A stretch of DNA of 64,000 bases from Lachnospiraceae bacterium (GTDB taxonomy: Bacteria > Bacillota > Clostridia > Lachnospirales > Lachnospiraceae), in assembly GCA_015057405.1 (NCBI GenBank), contig SVEK01000009.1, forward strand, positions 1-64,000, read 5' to 3'. The translations under genes and the position numbers were made by a program. Below are positions 23,926-32,019 of the stretch, piece by piece (the first letter of the stretch is position 1; each line of letters opens with the position of its first letter). The notes below the pieces were generated by a model that worked only from the letters and a program-made list of their open reading frames with translations, had not been told where the DNA came from and searched no databases.

Positions 23926-24628
23926 TAACAAATACAAAATCCTCATAATTGAAGATGAAGATAATATAAATAATCTTTTGAAAGCACTACTTGAAACAAG
24001 CGGATATCAGGTTATTTCTTCAAAATCCTGTAGCAACGGTCAGATGCTTTTTGCGTCGCACAGACCTGATTTGGTAATCCTTGACCTTGGTTTGCCTGAT
24101 TATGATGGAATGGATTTTCTTAAAGAAGTTCGAAAAGATTCTTTAACGCCTATTATCGTATTATCTGCAAGAACAAATGAAAAAGACAAGGTAGATGCTC
24201 TTGATATTGGAGCAAATGACTATGTGACAAAGCCTTTTAGTTCGGCTGAGCTTATGGCAAGAGTAAGATCTGCACTCAGAATTTCGCGGCGAAGCATCGG
24301 AGAAGGAAAACTTTCCGGAGTAAGATTTAAGTCGGGAGATCTTGAAATTGACTACGATGCAAGAAGAGTGTTTGTTGATAAAACAGAGGTTACACTTACA
24401 CAAACTGAGTATAATATTTTAGCTTTTTTATCAAAACATTCAGGAAAGGTTATGACTTATACTTCCATCATTCGTGATATATGGGGATATTATGATATAA
24501 ACAGCACCAAAAAACTTCAGGTAAATATGGCAAACATACGGAAAAAGTTAGGAGACAAACCTGGTAAGAATAATTATATTGTAAATGAGCTTGGTGTAGG
24601 TTACCGTATGTGCGAAATAGATGAATAG
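23918..24628 (+). CDS. KdpE-like OmpR/PhoB-family response regulator
   Basis: 236 aa: receiver domain with acidic pocket EDED, phosphoacceptor Asp56 (VILDLGLP), conserved Lys in VTKPF, then a winged-helix DNA-binding domain ending NYIVNELGVGYRM. It overlaps the kinase gene, so the two form a pair. Its likely sites are the 11-bp-periodic CTTA(A/G)CC repeats ahead of its own operon and of pyk, which match the way OmpR-family dimers bind DNA. Confidence 0.92.
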   Translation: MNNNKYKILIIEDEDNINNLLKALLETSGYQVISSKSCSNGQMLFASHRPDLVILDLGLPDYDGMDFLKEVRKDSLTPIIVLSARTNEKDKVDALDIGANDYVTKPFSSAELMARVRSALRISRRSIGEGKLSGVRFKSGDLEIDYDARRVFVDKTEVTLTQTEYNILAFLSKHSGKVMTYTSIIRDIWGYYDINSTKKLQVNMANIRKKLGDKPGKNNYIVNELGVGYRMCEIDE

Positions 24629-24638
24629 GTTTATTTTT

Positions 24639-24672
24639 GCGGATTTTGTGTGATGCAAAGTCCGCTTTTTTC
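24639..24672 (+). terminator. terminator of the KdpDE-like operon
   Basis: GCGGATTTTG (24639-24648) pairs with CAAAGTCCGC (24656-24665), followed by TTTTTTCT. Confidence 0.85.
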
Positions 24673-24733
24673 TATAAGAAAGTTCTCAAAAAAAGCTTTC
24701 TTATAAAATAAAAAAGCTCCGCTAAGGAACAGT

Positions 24734-24767
24734 CTTAACCGTATCTTAGCCGAAAATATCATATAAT
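24734..24767 (+). promoter_or_regulatory. direct-repeat box and promoter of pyk
   Basis: CTTAACCGTATCTTAGCC (24734-24751) is identical to the box at 22744, and TATAAT (24762-24767) follows at the same 10-base distance. The leader to the pyk ATG is about 30 bases. Confidence 0.7.
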
Positions 24768-24804
24768 GGCGGTGTATAGATTTTAGATAGAAAAGAGGAG
24801 AAAA

Positions 24805-26220
24805 ATGCGTAAAACAAAAATTATCTGCACTATTGGACCGGCGTGCGAAAACGTTGAAATTCTTGAGAAAATGTGTATGAATGGGATGAATGTGGCAAGG
24901 CTTAATTTTTCCCACGGAACACATGAAGAACATCAATCAAAGATAGATTTGATAAAGGAAATTCGTGAAAAACTGAATCTGCCTATTCCAATTATGCTTG
25001 ATACAAAAGGTCCCGAATACAGAATAAAAACATTTGAAAACAAGAGAATCTCTCTTGCGGATGGGGATAAGTTTACTTTCACAACAGATGATGTTGTAGG
25101 TGATCAAACAAAAGTATCTGTCAATTATGAAAAACTGACCGAAGAACTGAATGTTGGCGATGTCATTATGGTAAATAATGGTCTTGTAAAATTCAGAGTT
25201 GATGACATAAAAGGAAATAATATAAACTGTACTGTTATTGCAGGCGGTGAAGTGTCTGACCGGAAAAGTATGAATTTCCCGAATAAGGTGCTGACACATG
25301 ATTATTTAAGTGAACAGGACAAAGAAGATTTGTTGTTCGGTATTAAGAACGGCATTGACTTTGTTGCAGCATCATTTGTTTCGTCAAAAAGTGATGTGGA
25401 AGCGGTAAGAAACTTCCTTAATGAAAACCGTGGCGAAGAAATAGACATTATTGCCAAAATCGAAAATCGTGCAGGCGTAGATAACATTGATGAAATATGC
25501 GAGCTTGCAGACGGAATAATGGTTGCCCGTGGTGATTTGGGGGTTGAGATACCTTTTGTTGAGGTGCCGTCTGTTCAAAAATATCTTATAAAGAAATGTC
25601 GTTTGCTGGGCAAACGTGTTATTACAGCAACAGAAATGCTTGAATCTATGATACATAATTCAAGACCAACAAGAGCAGAAATATCTGATGTGGCAAATGC
25701 TGTGTATGATGGTTCATCAGCAATTATGCTCTCGGGAGAAACTGCAGCAGGCAAATATCCTGCTGAAGCAGTACGGAATATGGCTGAAATCGCTGAATTT
25801 ACTGAAAAACATATTGACTACAAAGAATGGTTCCGGTCAACAGACTTTCAAATAAAGAATAATCTTGATGCAATATCTCATTCTGTTTGTTCTATGGCGA
25901 TAGATGTTAAGGCAAAGTGTATTGTTGTAAACTCCATTACCGGTAAAACGGCAACAATGGTAAGCAGATTCAGATGTCCTATCGATATTGTAGGAACGAC
26001 TACTAATATAAGAGCTTGGCGGCAGTTAAATATGAGTTGGGGTGTTACACCTGTTCTTTGCGAGCAGTACCCATCCCTTGACATTGTTTTTTATCAAGCG
26101 GAACAGCATACAAAAAAATTACTCTCATTAAGTCCCGGTGACAATATTGTAATGACGGGCGGAGTTATAAATGGAACATTTGGCAATACAAATACCATTA
26201 AGGTTGAAGTAATTAAATAA
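24805..26220 (+). CDS. pyk: pyruvate kinase
   Basis: 471 aa. Converts PEP and ADP to pyruvate and ATP, the last step of glycolysis. Visible: KTKIICTIGPAC at the N-terminus, ARLNFSHG, the catalytic IIAKIENRAGV, MVARGDLGVE, and the ITATEMLESM and RPTRAE segments, then the C-terminal allosteric domain. It lacks the extra PEP-utiliser-like C-terminal domain found in many Bacilli enzymes. GAGGAG precedes the ATG. Its promoter carries the direct-repeat box shared with the adjacent two-component operon, so glycolytic output may be tied to that sensor. A Na/Pi cotransporter gene follows after 79 bases without an obvious terminator. Confidence 0.97.
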   Translation: MRKTKIICTIGPACENVEILEKMCMNGMNVARLNFSHGTHEEHQSKIDLIKEIREKLNLPIPIMLDTKGPEYRIKTFENKRISLADGDKFTFTTDDVVGDQTKVSVNYEKLTEELNVGDVIMVNNGLVKFRVDDIKGNNINCTVIAGGEVSDRKSMNFPNKVLTHDYLSEQDKEDLLFGIKNGIDFVAASFVSSKSDVEAVRNFLNENRGEEIDIIAKIENRAGVDNIDEICELADGIMVARGDLGVEIPFVEVPSVQKYLIKKCRLLGKRVITATEMLESMIHNSRPTRAEISDVANAVYDGSSAIMLSGETAAGKYPAEAVRNMAEIAEFTEKHIDYKEWFRSTDFQIKNNLDAISHSVCSMAIDVKAKCIVVNSITGKTATMVSRFRCPIDIVGTTTNIRAWRQLNMSWGVTPVLCEQYPSLDIVFYQAEQHTKKLLSLSPGDNIVMTGGVINGTFGNTNTIKVEVIK

Positions 26221-26299
26221 ATAATATTGTTGTTACAATGTTCATAGCTCTTGACGAAAAGGGTGTTAAACAAAAGAAACGAACCAGCGAGGTGTATAA

Positions 26300-27964
26300 A
26301 TGACAATATTTGATGTTTTAACTTTAATCGGTGGATTATGTTTATTCCTTTTTGGGATGAATGTAATGGGTGATGCATTGGAACGCAGAGCCGGAGGCAG
26401 TCTTAAAAAACTGCTTGCAAAACTTACCAAGAATAAAATCGCCGGGTTTTTAACAGGTCTTGGCGTGACGGCAGTTATTCAGAGTTCGTCTGTAACAACT
26501 GTTATGGTAGTCGGCTTTGTAAATTCCGGTATAATGTCCCTTAAACAGTCTATTGGTGTTATTATGGGTGCCAATATAGGTACAACCGTAACTGCATGGA
26601 TATTGAGCCTTGGTGGAATATCCAGCGATAATTTGTTTGTTCAGTTGTTGAAGCCAACATCTTTTACACCAATTCTTGCTTTTGTCGGAACGGCGCTATT
26701 AATGTTTGGTAAATCGAGCAAGAAAAGAGATAATGGAACAATTCTTCTCGGATTCGCAACTTTAATGTTTGGTATGGATACAATGTCTGCGGCGGTGTCA
26801 GGACTTGTAGATGTTCCGGCTTTCAAAAATCTGTTTATTATGTTTAAGAATCCGATTTTGGGAGTTTTGGCAGGTGCAATTCTGACAGCAATTATTCAGT
26901 CAAGTTCTGCATCCGTGGGAGTTCTTCAGGCTCTTTCTGCTACCGGTCAGGTTTCCTATGGTGCTGCAGTTCCTATCATTATGGGACAGAACATCGGTAC
27001 TTGCGTAACTGCACTTCTTTCATCTTTTGGTACTAATAAAAATGCAAAACGTGTAGCAATTGTCCATTTGTCTTTCAATGTAATCGGAACAATAATCTGG
27101 CTTTCAATATTTAGTCTGTTATCAGCTATATTAGAGCCTGCCATTTTGGATGCGTCAGCATCTCATCTTGGGATTGCGGTTGTACATTCATTGTTTAATA
27201 TCGCTTGTACTGTACTTTTGCTTCCTATGTCTTCACTTCTTGAGAAGTTGGCAATTAAACTTGTGCCTGATACAAGTAAAGAAGATGAATTTGTCGAGCT
27301 TGATGAAAAGCTTCTTGTAATTCCATCCGTTGCGTTGGAAAGATGTAATGAGATTGTGTGTGAAATGGCAGAAATTTCTGTTGCTGCCCTCAAAAATGGG
27401 CTTAATATACTTAATAAATATGATTCATCCGTTGCAGAAAAAATTCGTGCTGCTGAGGAAAAGGCAGACCATTATGAAGATATTATAGGAACATACCTTG
27501 TGAAACTGTGCTGTCACCAAATCAGCGACAGCGATAGTTCGGAAGTTTCAAAACTCCTTAAAGTCATTGGTGATTTTGAAAGAATATCAGACCATAGTGT
27601 TAATCTTTTAGAATCTGCTGAAGAACTTAAAGAAAAGGATATGCAGTTTACTCCTGATGCTGTTAAGGAACTTAAAGGATTATGTGATGCTGTATCAGAC
27701 ATTCTGACTCTTTCTTTTATAGCATTTAAAAATAATGATTTAAAATCTGCCGGTGATGTTGAGCCTTTGGAACAGGTGATTGACGAATTGAAGACAAAAC
27801 TCAGAGATGAACATATTAAGCGGTTGAAATCAGGAAATTGTTCTATTGAAGCTGGTTTTGTATGGGCAGATATTATAACAAATCTGGAAAGAACAGCAGA
27901 CCATTGTTCAAATATTGCAGAGTGTGTTATTGATGCGTCCGAGAATAATATAAATGTTCATTAG
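26300..27964 (+). CDS. Na/Pi cotransporter with C-terminal PhoU-like domain
   Basis: 554-aa member of the NptA/YjbB family. Two inverted membrane repeats each carry the QSSS signature (VIQSSSVTTVMVVGF and IIQSSSASVGVLQ) with GANIGT and GQNIGTC. Residues from about 340 on form a PhoU-like helical bundle (GDFERISDHSVN, ITNLERTADHCSN). Predicted sodium-coupled phosphate transport. Likely co-transcribed with pyk. A paralogue with the same layout lies at 44305. Confidence 0.93.
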   Translation: MTIFDVLTLIGGLCLFLFGMNVMGDALERRAGGSLKKLLAKLTKNKIAGFLTGLGVTAVIQSSSVTTVMVVGFVNSGIMSLKQSIGVIMGANIGTTVTAWILSLGGISSDNLFVQLLKPTSFTPILAFVGTALLMFGKSSKKRDNGTILLGFATLMFGMDTMSAAVSGLVDVPAFKNLFIMFKNPILGVLAGAILTAIIQSSSASVGVLQALSATGQVSYGAAVPIIMGQNIGTCVTALLSSFGTNKNAKRVAIVHLSFNVIGTIIWLSIFSLLSAILEPAILDASASHLGIAVVHSLFNIACTVLLLPMSSLLEKLAIKLVPDTSKEDEFVELDEKLLVIPSVALERCNEIVCEMAEISVAALKNGLNILNKYDSSVAEKIRAAEEKADHYEDIIGTYLVKLCCHQISDSDSSEVSKLLKVIGDFERISDHSVNLLESAEELKEKDMQFTPDAVKELKGLCDAVSDILTLSFIAFKNNDLKSAGDVEPLEQVIDELKTKLRDEHIKRLKSGNCSIEAGFVWADIITNLERTADHCSNIAECVIDASENNINVH

Positions 27965-28148
27965 CAATCTGGCCCTAATATATGGAAATTATGTTGTTAA
28001 TTTGTTATAATATAATAATAGATAATCAAGGTGCGTCATAGGAATAATTACAAAAGTTACTAGGTGTTTGTCCTAAAAGAAAAATCGTATGGCAGTTGAT
28101 TATTGTGACAAGTTAATGTAGCAGATTAAGATTTAGGAGGGCAAAAAG

Positions 28149-30080
28149 ATGAAAACAAAAATTATAAAAAACATAATGGGTTTGATGGTGTCAGTTTTGG
28201 TCGTAACGGTCGGTTTTTGGTTGATGTCTGAGAAGTCCTTGGCAATGACAAAGACAGGAAACGGCAACGTGGCTTGGTATAATAATGTTCCACAGTATTC
28301 CCACAGTTTTGCTGTAATCGGAGAAGCTTATGTGGTAGGTGCTGATAACATTGTTAAAACCAATAGTTTTGGAAGAGGAGTACATGTTGATGCATATAGT
28401 GCAACAGGCTCAGAGTATTCGTCTACAGTGAGCGGTAATGTACAAAACCTTTATAATCTTTATAATTCAAGTGGTGCACAAGGTGGTGCTAATATTTATT
28501 GGCCTTCTAACATTGAGTATTATCTGTGTGAAGGTGAAAAACTGCAAGTACTCAGCTACGATGATACTTATGTATATTACTGGAGCCCGGGATTTAAGTC
28601 TTTTGGATCCAATCTTTATAGTTGTGACCAAAGTGTGTTACTCGAATCACATCCGGCCGGAGTTTACAAAACTAAAAAAGAATATGTGTGGATTGACCTT
28701 TATAATCACAGAGAAATAGCAACTTCTACAGATTATGTAGGCATTGCCCAGATACTTAAAAAAACGTTGCCGGTTTACCAGAGTGCAGAATTTGTAGGCA
28801 CTTCAACGAAATGTTATGCGTATACGCAGAATACCGAAGTTAAAATTGTTGATACTACACCTGTGGTATCAGAAAACGGTGGAAAATATTATAAGGCAGT
28901 AATCAAAGGCGATAATGCTACGGCATATCTTTCGTGTAATAATTTCTATGTATATATAAGTGAGTATTTTATTAATTATCAGGATAACAATGTACCGGTT
29001 CCTGCTAATTATTCTGTGGCTAAAGTTGCCGGAATAGCTGAGGACTGGGTTCTTAGGGCATACGAGACGAAGGACAGTACGGAATCGTTTAGATCCCCTT
29101 TTTCACCGGATACTATAATAAAGACATATCCGAGTATGTCAGATGCTAACAGAACATGTATATGGTTAAATAATAATTATGCATACGTTGCAACAAAGAA
29201 TGTAAAATACTATATTGATAAACTAAATATTTATGATATTATCAATAATAGGTATGTATTGTCATGGATACCGGTTCCGTTTGAGGTTGTTCTCACTGCA
29301 AAAGAAAATTGGTCAGGTAAACAGATAAAAATAGACGGTAAGGATTCAATTATTATTCCGCCAAACACAGGAACTTATACCTTAGATAATGCCATTTTTG
29401 AAGGGTATGAAGGGAGATTGTCAAGACAGGGAATTGAGATTACTGTACAAGTAAGTGGCGATGATACCTGTAAAGGGTCACACAAACTCTATTATCCTGA
29501 AAGTATAGGTTCGATATCGAATTATACACCGCAAAATACAAAAATTAAGATTAGAAGTTCTTGGATGGGAAAAGATTACGGCAGTGTGCTACAGTATTCA
29601 ACCAATAAAAAGTTTAAAAATGCAAAAACTATTTACCCTAAGAATAATTTCCCGGAAGTGAAAAAATTAAAAAAGAACAAAAAATATTATTTCAGGGCTT
29701 ACAATACATTCAATGTTAACACTGAAACAGGTAGCAAATTGATTAAGGGCAAAGCTACAAAAACCCTTGCAGTAAAAACTGCTAATATTGTAATAGCGAA
29801 GCCAACGATGAAAACACTTTCCGGAGGTCGCAAGAGTATAACTGTTAACTGGGCTAAATATAATAAGAGTGGAAGTTATTATGAAATCGTAATAGCAACG
29901 AATAAGTCGTTTACAAAAAATGTTGAAAAAGCGAAGCCTACAAAGAGCATGCCATCGATAAAGTTTAGCAATCTGAAGGCAAATAAAAAGTATTATGTAA
30001 AGATGCGAATGGTATATAGATATTATTCTGATAAATATATGTCAAAATGGACCAAGGTAAAGACAGTAAAAACCAGGTAA
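28149..30080 (+). CDS. secreted protein with C-terminal fibronectin type III-like repeats
   Basis: 643 aa with a signal peptide (KTKIIKNIMGLMVSVLVVTV, cleavage likely after SLA). The middle has no family I can name; parts near residues 170-280 may be SH3-like by strand pattern. Two C-terminal lysine-rich FnIII-like modules follow, each with a tyrosine corner (KKNKKYYFRAY and KANKKYYVKMR). Such lysine-rich modules are common on secreted and wall-bound proteins of Lachnospiraceae. Expressed alone: AGGAGG upstream and a strong terminator downstream. Confidence 0.75.
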   Translation: MKTKIIKNIMGLMVSVLVVTVGFWLMSEKSLAMTKTGNGNVAWYNNVPQYSHSFAVIGEAYVVGADNIVKTNSFGRGVHVDAYSATGSEYSSTVSGNVQNLYNLYNSSGAQGGANIYWPSNIEYYLCEGEKLQVLSYDDTYVYYWSPGFKSFGSNLYSCDQSVLLESHPAGVYKTKKEYVWIDLYNHREIATSTDYVGIAQILKKTLPVYQSAEFVGTSTKCYAYTQNTEVKIVDTTPVVSENGGKYYKAVIKGDNATAYLSCNNFYVYISEYFINYQDNNVPVPANYSVAKVAGIAEDWVLRAYETKDSTESFRSPFSPDTIIKTYPSMSDANRTCIWLNNNYAYVATKNVKYYIDKLNIYDIINNRYVLSWIPVPFEVVLTAKENWSGKQIKIDGKDSIIIPPNTGTYTLDNAIFEGYEGRLSRQGIEITVQVSGDDTCKGSHKLYYPESIGSISNYTPQNTKIKIRSSWMGKDYGSVLQYSTNKKFKNAKTIYPKNNFPEVKKLKKNKKYYFRAYNTFNVNTETGSKLIKGKATKTLAVKTANIVIAKPTMKTLSGGRKSITVNWAKYNKSGSYYEIVIATNKSFTKNVEKAKPTKSMPSIKFSNLKANKKYYVKMRMVYRYYSDKYMSKWTKVKTVKTR

Positions 30081-30152
30081 GGAATAATTAGGGGTTGCAT
30101 GAAAAGTATTCCCCCTATAAAACTATAAAGTTAAAATTCGAAGATACAAACT

Positions 30153-30196
30153 AAACCCCTTCCTTTGGCACATTTAAGCCGAAGAAAGGGGTTTTT
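30153..30196 (+). terminator. intrinsic terminator between convergent genes
   Basis: AAACCCCTT pairs with AAGGGGTTT, with an inner GGC/GCC pairing, followed by TTTTTG. It serves the secreted-protein gene and may also stop glnA from the other side. Confidence 0.85.
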
Positions 30197-30257
30197 GTTA
30201 AGAATTTTGTCATCGCAATTGGTTACAGATGAATTGATTTACAAGTATGATGTAATA

Positions 30258-31682
30258 TTACAGATTAAAGTATTTTTCAAACTCCACAGGATGTGGTACT
30301 TTTGAAATCTCAGCACATTCTTTTCTTTTATTCTCAATAAACTTGTTGATTAAATGCTCAGGGAACACTCCGCCGGCTGTTAAATAATCGTGGTCAGCTT
30401 CTAACGCATCCAGTGCAGCATCTAATGTAGTAGGAAGAGAAGATAATTTAGCCTTTTCTTCATCTGATAATGTATACAGATTCATATCGTATGGTCCCCA
30501 GCCGTTTGCTTTAGGATCGATTTCATTTTTTATACCATCAAGCCCTGCCATTAAGATAGCAGCATAGCAAAGATACGGATTACAGGTTGCATCCGGATTA
30601 CGTAATTCGAAACGTCTCATTTTTGGTGTTTTTGCATATGCAGGAATTCTAATAACAGCGCTACGGTTTGATGTTGCATATCCAACAGTTACAGGAGCTT
30701 CGAATCCGGGAACCAGTCTCTTAAATGAGTTGGTGCTTGGATTGGTGAGTGCACACAGTGAGGAAATGTGTTTTAATAATCCTCCGATGAAATAATGTGC
30801 TTTTTCACTAAGATGTGAATATCCGTTATCATCAGAAAATACAGGTTCGCCGTCCTTTAACAGTAACATATGTACGTGCATACCGTTTCCTGCTTCACCG
30901 TAAACCGGTTTCGGCATGAAAGTTGCAACTTTTCCGTACTTCATTGCGGTGTTGTGGATTATATACTTTATCATCATAGTATTATCTGCCATTGCTGACA
31001 TCTCGCCAAGCATTGGTTCGATTTCAAACTGTCCTGCGGCACCAACCTCAGGGTGATGATATTTTATCGGGATGCCTGCTTTTTCCATTTCAATACACAT
31101 TTCTGAACGACATTCGTAAGATGTATCAAATGGTTTGGCAATGTGATAATTTTTCTGGTGTGCAACAACACAGCCTCTTCCTTCAACGTCGCTGTTCCAG
31201 TACGCTTGTGTGGCATCAACAGTTGCACTAATATTATCAGGATTAACTGACCAGCCTGCATTATCGAACAAATGGAACTCAAATTCCGGAAGAATAAGCA
31301 TGGTATCTGCGATGCCGGAATCTTTCATGTATTGCTCAGCGGCTTTTACTATATTACGCGGATACTGATCCAGTGGCCTGTTCTCCGGGTAGTCAATTAT
31401 CATAGCATCACCTGTAATAGATAAGGTCGGGATTTGGCAGAACGGATCGATTAATGCAGTATCCAAATCAGGTATGAATACCATATCACTTTTTTCTACA
31501 ACGGCATATCCGTAGTTAGAAGCATCGAAACCGATGCCGCCGGTTACAGTGCTTTCGTTAAAATGTGATGCCGGAATAGTTACGTGACGATACTGACCGT
31601 TGATATCCACAATTTTAAAATCAACCATCTGAATATCGTTGTCTTTAATTAAGTCCATTATTTCCTGTACGCTTTTGCTCAT
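30258..31682 (-). CDS. glnA: glutamine synthetase type I
   Basis: 474 aa; makes glutamine from glutamate, ammonia and ATP. Visible: DGS-type beta-grasp N-terminus, the metal-binding LPEFEFHLFD, GAAGQFEIE, the ammonia/substrate loop GNGMHVHM, NPSTNSFKRLVPGFEAP and RRFELRNPDATCNPY. Length and the NLY motif near residue 410 resemble the GSI-beta type, in which this Tyr can be adenylylated; no adenylyltransferase gene is in view. GGAGGTAAC precedes the ATG. A dyad near its transcription start may be an operator. Confidence 0.96.
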   Translation of the reverse strand: MSKSVQEIMDLIKDNDIQMVDFKIVDINGQYRHVTIPASHFNESTVTGGIGFDASNYGYAVVEKSDMVFIPDLDTALIDPFCQIPTLSITGDAMIIDYPENRPLDQYPRNIVKAAEQYMKDSGIADTMLILPEFEFHLFDNAGWSVNPDNISATVDATQAYWNSDVEGRGCVVAHQKNYHIAKPFDTSYECRSEMCIEMEKAGIPIKYHHPEVGAAGQFEIEPMLGEMSAMADNTMMIKYIIHNTAMKYGKVATFMPKPVYGEAGNGMHVHMLLLKDGEPVFSDDNGYSHLSEKAHYFIGGLLKHISSLCALTNPSTNSFKRLVPGFEAPVTVGYATSNRSAVIRIPAYAKTPKMRRFELRNPDATCNPYLCYAAILMAGLDGIKNEIDPKANGWGPYDMNLYTLSDEEKAKLSSLPTTLDAALDALEADHDYLTAGGVFPEHLINKFIENKRKECAEISKVPHPVEFEKYFNL

Positions 31683-31715
31683 TTGTTACCTCCGCATATA
31701 ATCATAGATTTATCA

Positions 31716-31781
31716 GGGTAATACTGACAATTACCCTCGGTAATAACAGAATATAGTAAAATAAAGGAATAATCAAGGCAA
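31716..31781 (-). promoter_or_regulatory. glnA promoter and downstream dyad
   Basis: Minus-strand TTGCCT (31781-31776), a 17-bp spacer and TACTAT (31758-31753). Just after the expected start come GGTAAT-type repeats: GGGTAAT (31716-31722) and ATTACCC (31730-31736) in inverted orientation plus a further GGTAAT at 31739-31744. The placement suits a repressor site, but it does not match the Bacillus GlnR consensus. Confidence 0.4.
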
Positions 31782-32019
31782 AAAAGGAATTTTTACGGTC
31801 ATAGGCATTGAAATGTGAATATTGATTTTGTGAAGTTTGGGAATGGACTTAAGTTTTGTTTTGATATATGATAATATATATGGATAGAGGACTGTGAATT
31901 TTTAGTTGAGTAGTATTTTTTATAGTATTATTTAGTGAAATGATTTTGATTAGAAATAGGACTGATTTTACGTTAAATAACTGTTTTTTGAAGTAGTTGT
32001 CTTGACGAAGGAGAGAAAT
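31782..32019. other. AT-rich divergent intergenic region
   Basis: Separates glnA from the signalling operon at 32020. Very AT-rich with several TATAAT-like blocks, so a promoter for the operon is expected here, but no single -35/-10 pair stands out. No riboswitch motif seen. Confidence 0.4.

Noticed and set aside
31782-32019. Possible c-di-GMP riboswitch ahead of the REC-HD-GYP-GGDEF operon
   Set aside because: No GEMM-type conserved core could be read; the region is simply AT-rich.
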